Notes: a model not told the origin generated them from the sequence alone. 54,749 bases of DNA from Planctomycetaceae bacterium (GCA_021372945.1 JAJFTK010000045.1:1-54749), one strand, 5' to 3'. Positions 24,030-34,281 are shown, counted from the stretch's first letter. Numbers and translations: made by a program.

Positions 24030-25223
24030 ATGCTGAAAACGCTGCGCATCACGAGTCTTGCGGCGGTGATTGTCACAGCTTGCGGGGTGGTGTTCATCCT
24101 CGTCCTCGGCTTTAGGGGTGATCCCGAGGCCAGGGCCCTGCTTCAGCAGCCCGGCGTCACTGAAAAATACAAGGACGCGGCCGGCAAGGGCCAAAAGAAG
24201 CTGGATGAGGTCCACCCGCTGGTCGCCGAGGCCAAAAAGATCGCGCTGCGTTTCAATCCGCCCCCGCCCACGCTTCCGAAGATCGGTCCGAAAGCGGCTG
24301 CGCAGGTTCTTGAACGCAAGCCCGAACTGCCCAAGCCGCCGGCTGTCCAGCAGGCTAAGTTCGAACTGCTGGCCACGGTACACTGCGAGGCCGACCCAAA
24401 GCGGTCGCTGGCCCTGCTCCGATCCGGCACGACCGCCGACTGGTTCCACCAGGGCGAAAAGGCCGGCCATCTGACCGTTGACGAGATTCGCAACGGCAGC
24501 GCGGTCTTCTCCCAGGACGGGCGCAATCCGCAAACCCTCGTTGTTCCGGCAAAGACACAGGGCAGATCGCTGCTCAAGAACGACCAGTCGGCCATTGCCG
24601 CGGCAAGGCCTGGGCCTTCGACGCCGGTCGGCGTCATTGCGTCGCCGGCCGATTTCAGGGCCCGCGCCGCCCAGGCGCACACCCTTGTGAATACGGACGG
24701 TGATGTCCAGTCCGCCTCCCGCATCCAGCGGATCCGCGCGGAGGTTCCCGAGCAAACTGTTGAAGAGCACGCTGCCCAACTGGATTCGACCATCGCCGGC
24801 ATCCAGGAGGTGATGAAATCCTCCGGCCCCGATGAAGGTCTCTCCGAAGCGGAAAAGAAAGCTGAACAGGAAACCTGGCAGGAACTTCTCAGGGTGCTCC
24901 AGAGCGAAAAAGAAAATCTCAAGACCGCCGCGGCGCAGCCAGCGGCCGAGTCTGAAAAACCGGCTCCTTCGCGCCAGCCGGTCCCGCCGCCTGCTCAGCG
25001 TCAGGCGCCTGACGAGGCCGCCGCGCAGGCTGTTTCGCCCGTTGAAGACGAAGGCGAGGGTCAGCCTGCACCACAGCCGCCCGCGGAGGCCCAGGCCGAT
25101 CCGCCAGCGCAGCCGCCCGCGGAGGCCCAGGCCGATTCGCCAGCGCAGCCGCCCGCAGAGGCCGAGGCCGATCCGCCTGCGCAGCCGCAGGAGGCTTCTG
25201 CCGATCCGCCCAATGAATATTGA
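24030..25223 (+). CDS. gspC: Type II secretion inner-membrane protein, GspC-like
   Basis: 397 aa. One N-terminal membrane helix (about residues 8-28), a linker, then an HR-type beta domain (about 109-172: KFELLATVHCEADPKRSLAL, DWFHQGEKAGHLTVDEIRNGSAVF), which in GspC touches the secretin N0 domain. The pattern 'same-value, no excess residue, VG-x-x-I' is typical but divergent. The C-terminal third is Pro/Ala/Gln-rich with three copies of QPPAEAQADPPA. Being directly upstream of the secretin gene supports the call. Strong Shine-Dalgarno GGGGGGTGT. It would couple the inner-membrane platform to the outer-membrane channel. Confidence 0.68.
   Translation: MLKTLRITSLAAVIVTACGVVFILVLGFRGDPEARALLQQPGVTEKYKDAAGKGQKKLDEVHPLVAEAKKIALRFNPPPPTLPKIGPKAAAQVLERKPELPKPPAVQQAKFELLATVHCEADPKRSLALLRSGTTADWFHQGEKAGHLTVDEIRNGSAVFSQDGRNPQTLVVPAKTQGRSLLKNDQSAIAAARPGPSTPVGVIASPADFRARAAQAHTLVNTDGDVQSASRIQRIRAEVPEQTVEEHAAQLDSTIAGIQEVMKSSGPDEGLSEAEKKAEQETWQELLRVLQSEKENLKTAAAQPAAESEKPAPSRQPVPPPAQRQAPDEAAAQAVSPVEDEGEGQPAPQPPAEAQADPPAQPPAEAQADSPAQPPAEAEADPPAQPQEASADPPNEY
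25074..25181 (+). repeat. 36-bp tandem repeat, three copies, at the 3' end of gspC
   Basis: CAGCCGCC recurs at 25074, 25110, 25146 and 25182, exactly 36 bp apart, encoding QPPAEAQADPPA-type units. In-frame expansion or loss is possible, changing the length of the Pro/Ala tail. Confidence 0.8.
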
Positions 25224-25314
25224 CGCGGGCGGTCTCCCAAACGGATGAATGAAAGCTTGCCGGCGCAGGCTTTCGTGTGTTGATAGAGAAGCAAATTGGG
25301 AATGGGAATTCAAA

Positions 25315-28300
25315 GTGAAATGCGAACATAACTTCAAGCCCGGTAGGCTCAAAGGTTCATCGTTCACGCGGTCGCTTGCCAGCCGGCTGTTGCTGCTTGC
25401 CGGGCTCTTCTGGTCCGCTGCGCCGCTGGCTTTATGCGCCGCTGAGCCCAACGATGTCGGTGCGCCCCGCAGCCGCGTCTTCAAGTTCAGGTACGTCACC
25501 AGCGCCCAGGCGAAGGAGATCCTCTCGCAGCTCAAGATCGGCACCGATTACAATGCGCTGACCAATGACGTCCTGATCATCACCGGCCGCAGCGGAACCG
25601 ACCTGATCAAGGCCTCCGAGGTCTTGCAGACGGTCGATCGCACGGAGCCTTCGGTTTTGCGGACGCTCATGACGGGTTCTGCCGAGCAGCCTTTGCCGCC
25701 GCTTGAGCCGTTTGCCAATTCTCTGAAAACGATTTCCGTCGGCACGCTGCTGGATGGCCCGCCGGCAAGCGCGGCCAAGCCGGCGATCGTGGATATTGTT
25801 GACAACAAGCTGATCGCGATCGCTCCGGAACCGGTGATGACCGAGATTCAATCGGCCCTGGATCAATGGAACGCTGCGCAGACCAAAACCGCGCCCCAGC
25901 CTTCGGTCCCGTCAGCCGAATCGACGGCTGCTGTCCCGCCGCCTGCGCCCGTAAAGCCGCTGGGCGCAACCGATGTTCGTCCCGCGATGCCGGCCAAAGA
26001 GCCTCCGGCCGCCGGCGTCGAGCCGGCGCAACCGGCCAAACCTTCGCTGTCCGAAGCGGCCGATGAATTATTTTCCGAGCCTCAGTCCAACGAGCCGGCC
26101 CCTGCCGGTCCGGCGGCCATCGAGAGCATTCCGGCTCAGCCTGCCGCCACCCAGGAGCCCAACTCCACCGATGACTTCTTCGAATCGGAGATGCTCAAGA
26201 CGCTGGCCGATGCCGAAAAGAAAAAGCAGCAGGAAGCCATCGCCGAGGCGATGCTGTCTGAGCTGCAGTCCCAGCCGGTCAATGAACCCAATGCCGCGCA
26301 GCAGCCTGAGCCCGGCATGTCCGAACAAGAGGTCCTGAAGCTGCTGGGGGCTTTGACCCAGGAGCAAGCCGCTCAGCAGGCCGCCGCCCAGCCGACGGCA
26401 GCGCCGCAGCCCCAGCCCTCAACCGAACAGCCCGTGCGGACCGAACCGAATATCGCGCCCTTGAAGGCCGAGATCGATGGCTTGCGCGACCAGTTGGCGC
26501 GGCTGGAACAGATGCTGTCCGAACGCGCTGACACAGCCGAAAAGACGCAAAAAGAGGGCAAAACGGAAGCGCCTGAAAAACCCATGGAGGTCCCCGCTCC
26601 GCACAAAGAGAACGTGCAATTGCCCCCGCAGATCGCCAACGCCGAAATTGAGACGGTGATGGACCTGCCCCAGGAGATCGACCTGGAAAACCTGGTTGAC
26701 CTGGTCGGCAAGGAACTGGGCCTTAACTACATGTATGATAAGACCATCCTGGCCGGTCAGAAGGTGCAGCTCAAGGTGCATGGCGGCAAGATCAAGGTCA
26801 GCGAGACCTATTCTCTGCTCGAATCCGTCCTGCGGTTCAAGGGGTTTGTGATGACCCGCCGCGACGGCCTGGTCACCATTCTCAAGGCCGGCGACGCGAA
26901 GGCCGAACCGGTCATTCGCGCACCCGGCGAGCCGATCCCGGCCGGCGACATCGTGGTCAGCACCGTCTTTCATCTGAAGCACATCGACGTCAACAGCGCG
27001 CAGAACATGCTCAAGGGCATGAACCTGGGCACGACCTTTACGCCCATCGCGGAGACGAACACGCTCATCGTGACCGATTACGCCTACCGCATGAGCCAGA
27101 TCCGCCAGGTGCTGGAGATGATTGATGTCAAAGGCGAACTGAAACAGTACAAGTTCCGCACTCTCAAATACCTCAAGCCCAGCGAACTGCTTCCCAAGCT
27201 CAAGGACCTGGCCGGCCAGCTCCAGGGCGTCAATCTTCAGATCAGCACCCCCGCGGCGCCTGTCGCGATGCGCACCGTGCAGACCCGCGACCCGCAGACC
27301 GGCCGCACCATCACGCAGCAGGTTCCCGCCGCGACGGCAACGCCCAGCGCCCAGCAGTCGGCGCAGCCCGACGCCGTCTATATCGATACCGATGACCGCA
27401 CCAACCGCATCCTGGTTGCCGGCCGGGCCGCCCAGATCGAAATGGTCAACGAACTCATCGATGCCCTCGATATCGCGCAGTTCGACCTGAAATACGTTCG
27501 CGAATACATTATTCAATATGTCGAGGCGATCGAGGTGGTCAACGTGCTCAACGAGTTGGGACTGGCCAATGTCACCGTCCAGACCCCGCAAGGCTCGACT
27601 ATGCAGCCGCAGATGACCTCCGGCCGCATGAGCGCCGCGCAGGCGCGGGCCATGCAGCAGGGCCAGCCTCAGCCGGCGCAGCCCCAGCCGGTCGTTTCGC
27701 AGGGGGCCGCGGCGCAGGCCGGTTCGGCGGAGCAGCCCTATGTGGCGATCCGCCCGGCGACCAACTCGCTATTGGTCAACGCCACCGCCGAGCAGCACAA
27801 GGCTATCGAACTGGTGATCGCGCACGTCGATGTCATCCAGAAGGACCAGCGAACGATTCGCCAGTACGAGATCCAGCACGTCGATACGCAGGAGATCATG
27901 AACACGCTGTCCGACCTGGGCATTATCGCCCAGCAGAATACGCAGTCACAGTATGACACCTACGGCCGCTCGTCCTCGCGGGACGGGCGCTCGTCGCGGG
28001 ACGGCCGCAGCATGCAGCAGCAAAATCAAATGCTGATGCAGCAGCAGACGGCCGAAGGGATCGCGCCGCTGTCGCTGCCGACGGCCGAAGGCGGCTCGAC
28101 AATGGATATTACCGCCGAGCAGCCGCAGATCGCCGTCCTCAAGGCCAACAATTCGCTGCTGGTCTTTGCGACGCCGCGCCAGCATGATGCGATCGCGCTG
28201 GTGATCGCGCACGCCGACCGCCTGCCGATCCAAACGACCACACCTTACGTGGTCTATGCCCTCGAGAACCAGGACCCGGCGGATCTGGCCGACGTCCTGA

Positions 28301-29523
28301 CCAAGCTCATCGGCCAGACCGTCAAGGAGGCGGCCCAGCCCTCCACCCCGGAGTCCAAGATCCAGACCGCCCCGACCCAGTCGCAGCAGACCCAATCGGT
28401 CATCCCCACGCTGGAAGAAGAACAGATCACCATCGTGCCGGATGAACCCTCCTATTCGCTCATCGTCTATGCCAATAAGCGCAATCAGCAGTGGGTCAGC
28501 GAACTCATCAAGCAGTTGGATGAATACCGTCCGCAGGTCCTCCTCGACTGCACCCTTGTGGAGATCACAAAGGATGACGAATTCCAGTACAGCATTGATA
28601 TGGTCGCCAAGACCTACGATGGAGATTCGCTTCAGCCTGCCACGCCGGTTGAGCCGATTGGCACGCCTTTCAGTGTCGGCAAGACGCTGGCTGATTCCAG
28701 TACCGCCGGCGGCAATATTACCGCCTTCCTGAATACGGGCTCCGTGCAGGCGCTTTTGACGGCCATGCAGAAAAAAGGTTTTGGACGGGTGATGTCTCAG
28801 CCCAAGCTGCTTGTCAAAGACAATGAGGACGGCGAGATCAAATCCGAAACCAAAACTTCCATCGCCCAGAAAAAAACGATTATACAGCCCGGCTCAGAAA
28901 CTGGCTCGACGATTACCTCTGAAGACGTCAGTTTCGCCGAATATTCGGCGGGCGTGACGCTGAAGATCAAACCCCATATCAGCAAAGGCGATATGCTGCG
29001 TTTGGAGATTACCCTCACCAGGGCCGATTTTAAACTTCAGCCCGATGTGACGATTGGAACCTCCGGCAGTTTCCCGCGCCCGCCGGACATCCTTTCCACA
29101 GACGTCACCTCCGTGGCAACAGTCCCCGATGGCACAACGATCGTGCTGGGCGGCCTGGAATCGGTGACGCAGAATAAAGGTACCACCAAGGTGCCGATTC
29201 TCGGCGATATTCCCCTGCTGGGAACGCTCTTCCGCAGTGTGGATGATACGGACAAGCAAACCAAGCTCTATGTCTTTGTCAAGGCCCATATCATTCGGCC
29301 CAGCGATGAGCTTGCCGGCCTCAAAGACATTAAGCGCGTTTCCGATATGTACCGTAAAGAATTCGAGAACATGGAAGCTAAGTTCCAGAGGCAATCTGCC
29401 ATCCCGGGGATTAAGTCCAAGCCGCTGGACCCGCCGAATGTTCTCGAGCAGGATGACCCGTATCTTGACGAGCTTGAACAAAAGTTGCAGATCATGGACC
29501 TTGAAAAAAGTTCAGCTCGGTAA
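25315..29523 (+). CDS. gspD: Type II secretion outer-membrane secretin, oversized GspD
   Basis: 1402 aa from GTG 25315 (GGGAA at 6 nt; the frame is open to an ATG at 25249). Signal peptide ends about residue 43 (LALCAAEP). An N-terminal secretin-like module (52-180) is followed by a 260-residue Pro/Ala/Gln linker, then N0 (about 446-525, LVGKELGLNYMYDK), and a series of N1-type modules: FHLKHIDVNSAQNML, FRTLKYLKPSELLPKL, IIQYVEAIEVVNVLNELG, YEIQHVDTQEIMNTLSDLG, YALENQDPADLADVLTKLI. The secretin core (about 1060-1335) has VPDGTTIVLGGL and VPILGDIPLLGTLF. Typical GspD is about 650-700 aa; here extra N-modules and linkers double it. It forms the outer-membrane exit channel. Confidence 0.93.
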   Translation: MKCEHNFKPGRLKGSSFTRSLASRLLLLAGLFWSAAPLALCAAEPNDVGAPRSRVFKFRYVTSAQAKEILSQLKIGTDYNALTNDVLIITGRSGTDLIKASEVLQTVDRTEPSVLRTLMTGSAEQPLPPLEPFANSLKTISVGTLLDGPPASAAKPAIVDIVDNKLIAIAPEPVMTEIQSALDQWNAAQTKTAPQPSVPSAESTAAVPPPAPVKPLGATDVRPAMPAKEPPAAGVEPAQPAKPSLSEAADELFSEPQSNEPAPAGPAAIESIPAQPAATQEPNSTDDFFESEMLKTLADAEKKKQQEAIAEAMLSELQSQPVNEPNAAQQPEPGMSEQEVLKLLGALTQEQAAQQAAAQPTAAPQPQPSTEQPVRTEPNIAPLKAEIDGLRDQLARLEQMLSERADTAEKTQKEGKTEAPEKPMEVPAPHKENVQLPPQIANAEIETVMDLPQEIDLENLVDLVGKELGLNYMYDKTILAGQKVQLKVHGGKIKVSETYSLLESVLRFKGFVMTRRDGLVTILKAGDAKAEPVIRAPGEPIPAGDIVVSTVFHLKHIDVNSAQNMLKGMNLGTTFTPIAETNTLIVTDYAYRMSQIRQVLEMIDVKGELKQYKFRTLKYLKPSELLPKLKDLAGQLQGVNLQISTPAAPVAMRTVQTRDPQTGRTITQQVPAATATPSAQQSAQPDAVYIDTDDRTNRILVAGRAAQIEMVNELIDALDIAQFDLKYVREYIIQYVEAIEVVNVLNELGLANVTVQTPQGSTMQPQMTSGRMSAAQARAMQQGQPQPAQPQPVVSQGAAAQAGSAEQPYVAIRPATNSLLVNATAEQHKAIELVIAHVDVIQKDQRTIRQYEIQHVDTQEIMNTLSDLGIIAQQNTQSQYDTYGRSSSRDGRSSRDGRSMQQQNQMLMQQQTAEGIAPLSLPTAEGGSTMDITAEQPQIAVLKANNSLLVFATPRQHDAIALVIAHADRLPIQTTTPYVVYALENQDPADLADVLTKLIGQTVKEAAQPSTPESKIQTAPTQSQQTQSVIPTLEEEQITIVPDEPSYSLIVYANKRNQQWVSELIKQLDEYRPQVLLDCTLVEITKDDEFQYSIDMVAKTYDGDSLQPATPVEPIGTPFSVGKTLADSSTAGGNITAFLNTGSVQALLTAMQKKGFGRVMSQPKLLVKDNEDGEIKSETKTSIAQKKTIIQPGSETGSTITSEDVSFAEYSAGVTLKIKPHISKGDMLRLEITLTRADFKLQPDVTIGTSGSFPRPPDILSTDVTSVATVPDGTTIVLGGLESVTQNKGTTKVPILGDIPLLGTLFRSVDDTDKQTKLYVFVKAHIIRPSDELAGLKDIKRVSDMYRKEFENMEAKFQRQSAIPGIKSKPLDPPNVLEQDDPYLDELEQKLQIMDLEKSSAR

Positions 29524-29529
29524 TGGAAC

Positions 29530-29546
29530 GCAGGCATCTTACCTGC
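29530..29546. repeat. hairpin repeat with ATCTT-type loop
   Basis: GCAGG-CATCTTA-CCTGC directly after the gspD stop. Same design as 43742-43762 and 52730-52746 (loop ATCTT). Confidence 0.65.
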
Positions 29547-29588
29547 ACTGATGTATCGCCAACTTGAATGCTGTTTGAGAAATGAAAT

Positions 29589-29605
29589 GCCGGCTGGAAG
29601 CCGGC
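29589..29605. repeat. hairpin repeat with TGGAA loop
   Basis: GCCGGC-TGGAA-GCCGGC, perfect 6-bp stem, ending 12 nt before the gspE start. The hairpin lies where a Shine-Dalgarno would be expected, and its 3' side could influence gspE translation. The loop is the complement of the TTCCA loop at 37444-37460. Confidence 0.7.
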
Positions 29606-29616
29606 GGTACCAAACG

Positions 29617-31316
<1,700 letters not shown>

Positions 31317-31317
<1 letters not shown>

Positions 31318-31748
31318 ATTTCCAATTTCCGATTTCCTATTTTCAAATGACAGATGAACTTGGAAAACAAATTGATAAAAGGGATTTGCAGAAAAGAACG
31401 ATGGTATTTGCTCATCGCTGCATGAGGCTGTGCTCGGCCTTGCCTGAAAATTGGCGGTCTCATCACGTGCGCAGTCAGCTTATAAGATGTGCAACGTCCG
31501 TTGCCGCTAATTATCGTGCAGCATGTATATCGCAAAGCAAACCAAGTTTTATATCAAAACTTGGAGTGGTTGTAGAAGAATGTGATGAAGCGACTTTCTG
31601 GATTGAGTTTATTGTGGGGGAGGAAATATTGACCTTAAAACAGTGTTCATCTTTACTTAAAGAATCGAAGGAGTTGACCAGCATCTTTGCGGCTTCTCAA
31701 AAAACGGCTCGAAGCAATAGGAAATTGGAAATAGGAAATCGGAAATCG
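31317..31748. mobile_element. heptamer-array-bounded four-helix-bundle cassette
   Basis: Left end 31317-31344: AATTTCC-AATTTCC-GATTTCC-TATTTTC. Right end 31720-31747: GGAAATT-GGAAATA-GGAAATC-GGAAATC. Both are four 7-bp units of the type NATTTCC/GGAAATN, in inverted orientation, differing mainly in the N. They enclose one AT-rich gene (31347-31751) and sit exactly between the gspE stop and the gspF start, which elsewhere in gsp operons are adjacent. No transposase or target duplication was seen. Interpreted as a small non-autonomous mobile unit (inference). Confidence 0.7.
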
Positions 31749-31751
31749 TAA
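31347..31751 (+). CDS. Four-helix-bundle protein, S23 / 23S-rRNA-IVS type
   Basis: 134 aa. LQKRTMVFAHRCMRLCSALP (about residues 14-33), RSQLIRCATSVAANYRAACI (about 42-61), SFISKLGVVVEECDEATFWIEFI (core VEECDEATFWIEF) and a last helix match the four-helix-bundle family whose founding members are coded by 23S rRNA intervening sequences and which shares its fold with Avd of diversity-generating retroelements. Function unknown. The gene is AT-richer than its gsp neighbours and lacks a clear ribosome site. The final residues RKLEIGNRKS come from the right heptamer array, and the stop abuts the GTG of gspF. Confidence 0.88.
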   Translation: MTDELGKQIDKRDLQKRTMVFAHRCMRLCSALPENWRSHHVRSQLIRCATSVAANYRAACISQSKPSFISKLGVVVEECDEATFWIEFIVGEEILTLKQCSSLLKESKELTSIFAASQKTARSNRKLEIGNRKS

Positions 31752-32966
31752 GTGCCAAGGTTTGAATACATCGCGATTGATTCGGCCAAAAAGACCGAAA
31801 AGGGTACCGTGACCGCCGAAAATGCGTTCGCGGCCCGCAAGCATCTGCGCGGCCGCGGCCTGCACCCGACGGATATCAAGCAGGTCCGCATGGAGACCAC
31901 CGAAAAGACCGTTCGCGGCCTGCTGCACCGTTCGTCCAAAAAAGAAGTGGGCAGCTTCACCAAGGAACTGTCCACCATGCTCAACGCCGGCATCAAGCTT
32001 ACCGAGGCCCTCAACGTGCTGACCCTGCAGGTCACCAACCCCGCGTTCCGCACGGCCATCACTGAGATTCGCGACAAGGTCGTCACCGGCGAATCGTTCG
32101 CCGAATCGATGGCCGAGTACGAGCAATTTTTCGATCTCATCTACATCAGCATGGTCCGCGTCGGCGAGGTCACCGGCACGCTGGGCCCGACGCTGGCCAG
32201 GATGGCCGCCTTCATGGAAAAACGTCAGCGCCTCGAAAACAAGATGACTACCATGATGATCTATCCGGCGGTGCTGATGCTCGTGTGCGTCATCGTCGTC
32301 ATCGTCATCATGATCTGGGTCATCCCCAAGATCACCGAGCAGCTCGTCAAGACCGGTCAGAAGCTGCCGTTCATGACGCGCCTCCTGATGAACATCTCCG
32401 AACTGCTGACCAGCCCCTGGGTGCTCGTGGTCATCCTGGGGATCGTCGGCCTGTTCCTGCTGTATCGGCGGGCCGTCAAGACCCCCAAGGGCGCCTTATG
32501 GCGTGACAAGCTCATCCTGAACCTGCCCGGTTTTGGGCCGTTGCTCAAGCAGCAAATCCTCCAGCGGTTTACTTCGACGCTGGCCACGCTTCTGGGTTCC
32601 GGGCTGTCGATGGCCGAGTCGCTGCGGGTCGTCTCGCAGGTGACCGGCAACGTCATTATGTCCGACGCCATCAAGCAGGCCCGCGAGCGCATCCTCTCCG
32701 GTTCCGATATCTCCACGCCGCTGCGCGAAAGCGGCATCATCGACCCCTCGACCGCCCACATGGTCACCGTCGGCGAAAAGAGCGGTGAACTCGAGCAGAT
32801 GCTGCGGATGATCGCTGAAAATCTGGAGGCTTCATCCGATATCGTGATCGAGCGGCTCAGTGCGATTGTTGAGCCGGTCATTATCGTCTTTATGGCAATT
32901 ATCATTGGCGGCATCGCCTATGCGACGCTGATGCCGCTGTTCCAGTATTCCGTAACTCAATTTTAA
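31752..32966 (+). CDS. gspF: Type II secretion inner-membrane platform protein
   Basis: 404 aa. N-terminal PRFEYIAIDSAKKTEKGTVTAENAFAARKHL is the GspF/PilC start, followed by two T2SSF domains (about 70-195 and 270-395) with FTKELSTMLNAGIKLTEALN and FTSTLATLLGSGLSMAESLRV, and three membrane helices (about 170-195, 222-242, 370-392). The start is the GTG at 31752, directly behind the cassette gene's stop; the GGAAA of the right heptamer array stands about where a ribosome site should be. It anchors the ATPase and assembles pseudopilins. Confidence 0.95.
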   Translation: MPRFEYIAIDSAKKTEKGTVTAENAFAARKHLRGRGLHPTDIKQVRMETTEKTVRGLLHRSSKKEVGSFTKELSTMLNAGIKLTEALNVLTLQVTNPAFRTAITEIRDKVVTGESFAESMAEYEQFFDLIYISMVRVGEVTGTLGPTLARMAAFMEKRQRLENKMTTMMIYPAVLMLVCVIVVIVIMIWVIPKITEQLVKTGQKLPFMTRLLMNISELLTSPWVLVVILGIVGLFLLYRRAVKTPKGALWRDKLILNLPGFGPLLKQQILQRFTSTLATLLGSGLSMAESLRVVSQVTGNVIMSDAIKQARERILSGSDISTPLRESGIIDPSTAHMVTVGEKSGELEQMLRMIAENLEASSDIVIERLSAIVEPVIIVFMAIIIGGIAYATLMPLFQYSVTQF

Positions 32967-32975
32967 CGGAAATCT

Positions 32976-33053
32976 AACCACGGAATGCACTGAATGACAC
33001 GGAAAAATAAAAGTAAAGAATTACTTCAGTGTACTTCCGTGTATTCCGTGGTT
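32976..33053. repeat. intergenic inverted repeat, ACCACGGAA family, copy 2
   Basis: Left arm ACCACGGAATGCACTGAATG (from 32978) and right arm ACTTCAGTGTACTTCCGTGT (from 33023) with ATTCCGTGGTT at the end form an imperfect palindrome of about 30-bp arms around an AT-rich loop. The left arm is identical over 29 bp to the copy at 37477. It lies between gspF and gspG, ahead of the gspG ribosome site. Confidence 0.85.
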
Positions 33054-33111
33054 GAAATTTGATATTGCACAAAAATCAGTGCTTACAATTTATTTTATCG
33101 AGAGGTATGAT

Positions 33112-33546
33112 ATGAAACGCATTTGCAAGAACAGGGGTTTTACGCTGGTTGAGATCATGGCGGTGCTGCTGATCATCGGCCTGCTGGCCGGCATCGCGGC
33201 CAAGAACTTCATGGGCCAGACCGAAAAAGCCAAGGTCACCGTCACCAAGGCCACGCTCAAGAACCTGCACGCCGCGGTCAATATGTTCAAGCTGGACACC
33301 GGCGTCTATCCCAGCGAAGACGTCGGCCTGATCGAACTTATCGAGCAGCCCGCCGATCTGCAGGGCTGGAATGCGGAAGGCTACCTGGAAGGTACCGATG
33401 TGCCGCGCGACGCCTGGAAGAACGATTTCGTCTACATGCTCAATCCAGAGAACGGCAAACCGTTCGTGATCATCAGCTACGGCGCCGACGGCAAAGAGGG
33501 AGGCGAAGGCAATGACATGGACCTTTGGAGCACGGACGTTGACTAG
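33112..33546 (+). CDS. gspG: Major pseudopilin
   Basis: 144 aa from ATG 33112 with GAGAGG upstream. Prepilin signal RICKNRG/FTLVEIMAVLLIIG: cleavage after Gly with Glu at +5, then the hydrophobic helix. TLKNLHAAVNMFKLDTGVYPS is the GspG hallmark, and the C-terminal YGADGKEGGEGNDMDLWS matches the calcium-binding loop of T2SS major pseudopilins. It forms the pseudopilus shaft. A longer frame starts 20 codons earlier but lies in the inverted repeat. Confidence 0.95.
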   Translation: MKRICKNRGFTLVEIMAVLLIIGLLAGIAAKNFMGQTEKAKVTVTKATLKNLHAAVNMFKLDTGVYPSEDVGLIELIEQPADLQGWNAEGYLEGTDVPRDAWKNDFVYMLNPENGKPFVIISYGADGKEGGEGNDMDLWSTDVD

Positions 33547-33552
33547 CGAATC

Positions 33553-33728
33553 GACGATTGATGATTGTCGATGGTCGATTGGAACCGAATGGATAGCAAA
33601 GAACTAAAGGAACGCACCAAACGCTTTGCGTTGAGATGCATAAAGCTGAGCTATGCCTTGCCGGACACTCCGCTGGGAAGGCACAAGACGGCCGCAAAAA
33701 ATCGTCCATCATCCATCGTCAATCGTCA
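33553..33728. mobile_element. truncated heptamer-array cassette fused to gspH
   Basis: Left array 33553-33580: GACGATT-GATGATT-GTCGATG-GTCGATT. Right array 33700-33727: AATCGTC-CATCATC-CATCGTC-AATCGTC, the reverse complement type GAYGATN. Between them lies the first 30-odd codons of a four-helix-bundle gene: ELKERTKRFALRCIKLSYALP aligns (core RTKRFALRC with RTMVFAHRC) with the intact gene at 31347. The rest of that gene is gone. Same architecture as 31317-31748 with an unrelated unit sequence. Confidence 0.7.
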
Positions 33729-34281
33729 ATCAAAAGGCTTCGTTCTCGTGGAGATGCTGCTGGTGGTGGCGGTCGTTGGTCTGATGGCCGGTGCGGCCAT
33801 GCTCAGCTTTGGCGGCATCTGGGGCAACCTGCGCTTTAAGCGCCAGGCCGAGAACCTGGTCCGCGTCTTCCAGTTGGCCCAGAACGCCTCCGCCGAGACT
33901 GACCGGCACTACGCGGTCGTCCTGGATTTTACCGAGCAGGCGTATATCCTTCGCCAGTTCAACTCGCTCGACCTATCGACGATGCCTGACGATGAGGCCA
34001 TCCTCGACAAGGTCTATTTCAACGATGCCCTGACCATTGACTACGTGCTCTATGATGACCTCGAGGACACCCGCGAAAAGGGCGACAACGGCGACAGCGT
34101 CACCGAGGCCCGTTTTCTGGCGGGCAAGTCCGGCTGGCAGTTCGGCGGCAAGGTCGTCCTGCTCGATGAGAAGGGCAGGCCCTGGACCATTCTGGTCCAC
34201 CGGTTCGCCAAACCCGTCGAACTGGTCGAAGGCGACGCGGATATGTACCTGCCGCAATACCCGGAGCAGGTACCGTTTTGA
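33589..34281 (+). CDS. gspH: Minor pseudopilin GspH-like, with N-terminal fusion to a cassette remnant
   Basis: 230 aa from ATG 33589 (GGAA at 5 nt). Residues 1 to about 48 derive from the truncated four-helix-bundle gene and the right heptamer array (coding SSIVNRQSK). Then comes KG/FVLVEMLLVVAVVGLMAGAAM, a class III prepilin signal, and a GspH-type body with WGNLRFKRQAENLVRVFQLAQNASAE and AYILRQF. Normal prepilin leaders have about 6-10 residues; this one would have about 50. No ATG, GTG or TTG lies between the array and the cleavage site, so the pseudopilin apparently borrows the cassette's start. Place in the operon (after gspG) supports GspH. Confidence 0.75.
   Translation: MDSKELKERTKRFALRCIKLSYALPDTPLGRHKTAAKNRPSSIVNRQSKGFVLVEMLLVVAVVGLMAGAAMLSFGGIWGNLRFKRQAENLVRVFQLAQNASAETDRHYAVVLDFTEQAYILRQFNSLDLSTMPDDEAILDKVYFNDALTIDYVLYDDLEDTREKGDNGDSVTEARFLAGKSGWQFGGKVVLLDEKGRPWTILVHRFAKPVELVEGDADMYLPQYPEQVPF

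Noticed and set aside
31347..31751. Avd protein of a diversity-generating retroelement
   Set aside because: The fold family is related, but no reverse transcriptase, template repeat or variable repeat is in the window.
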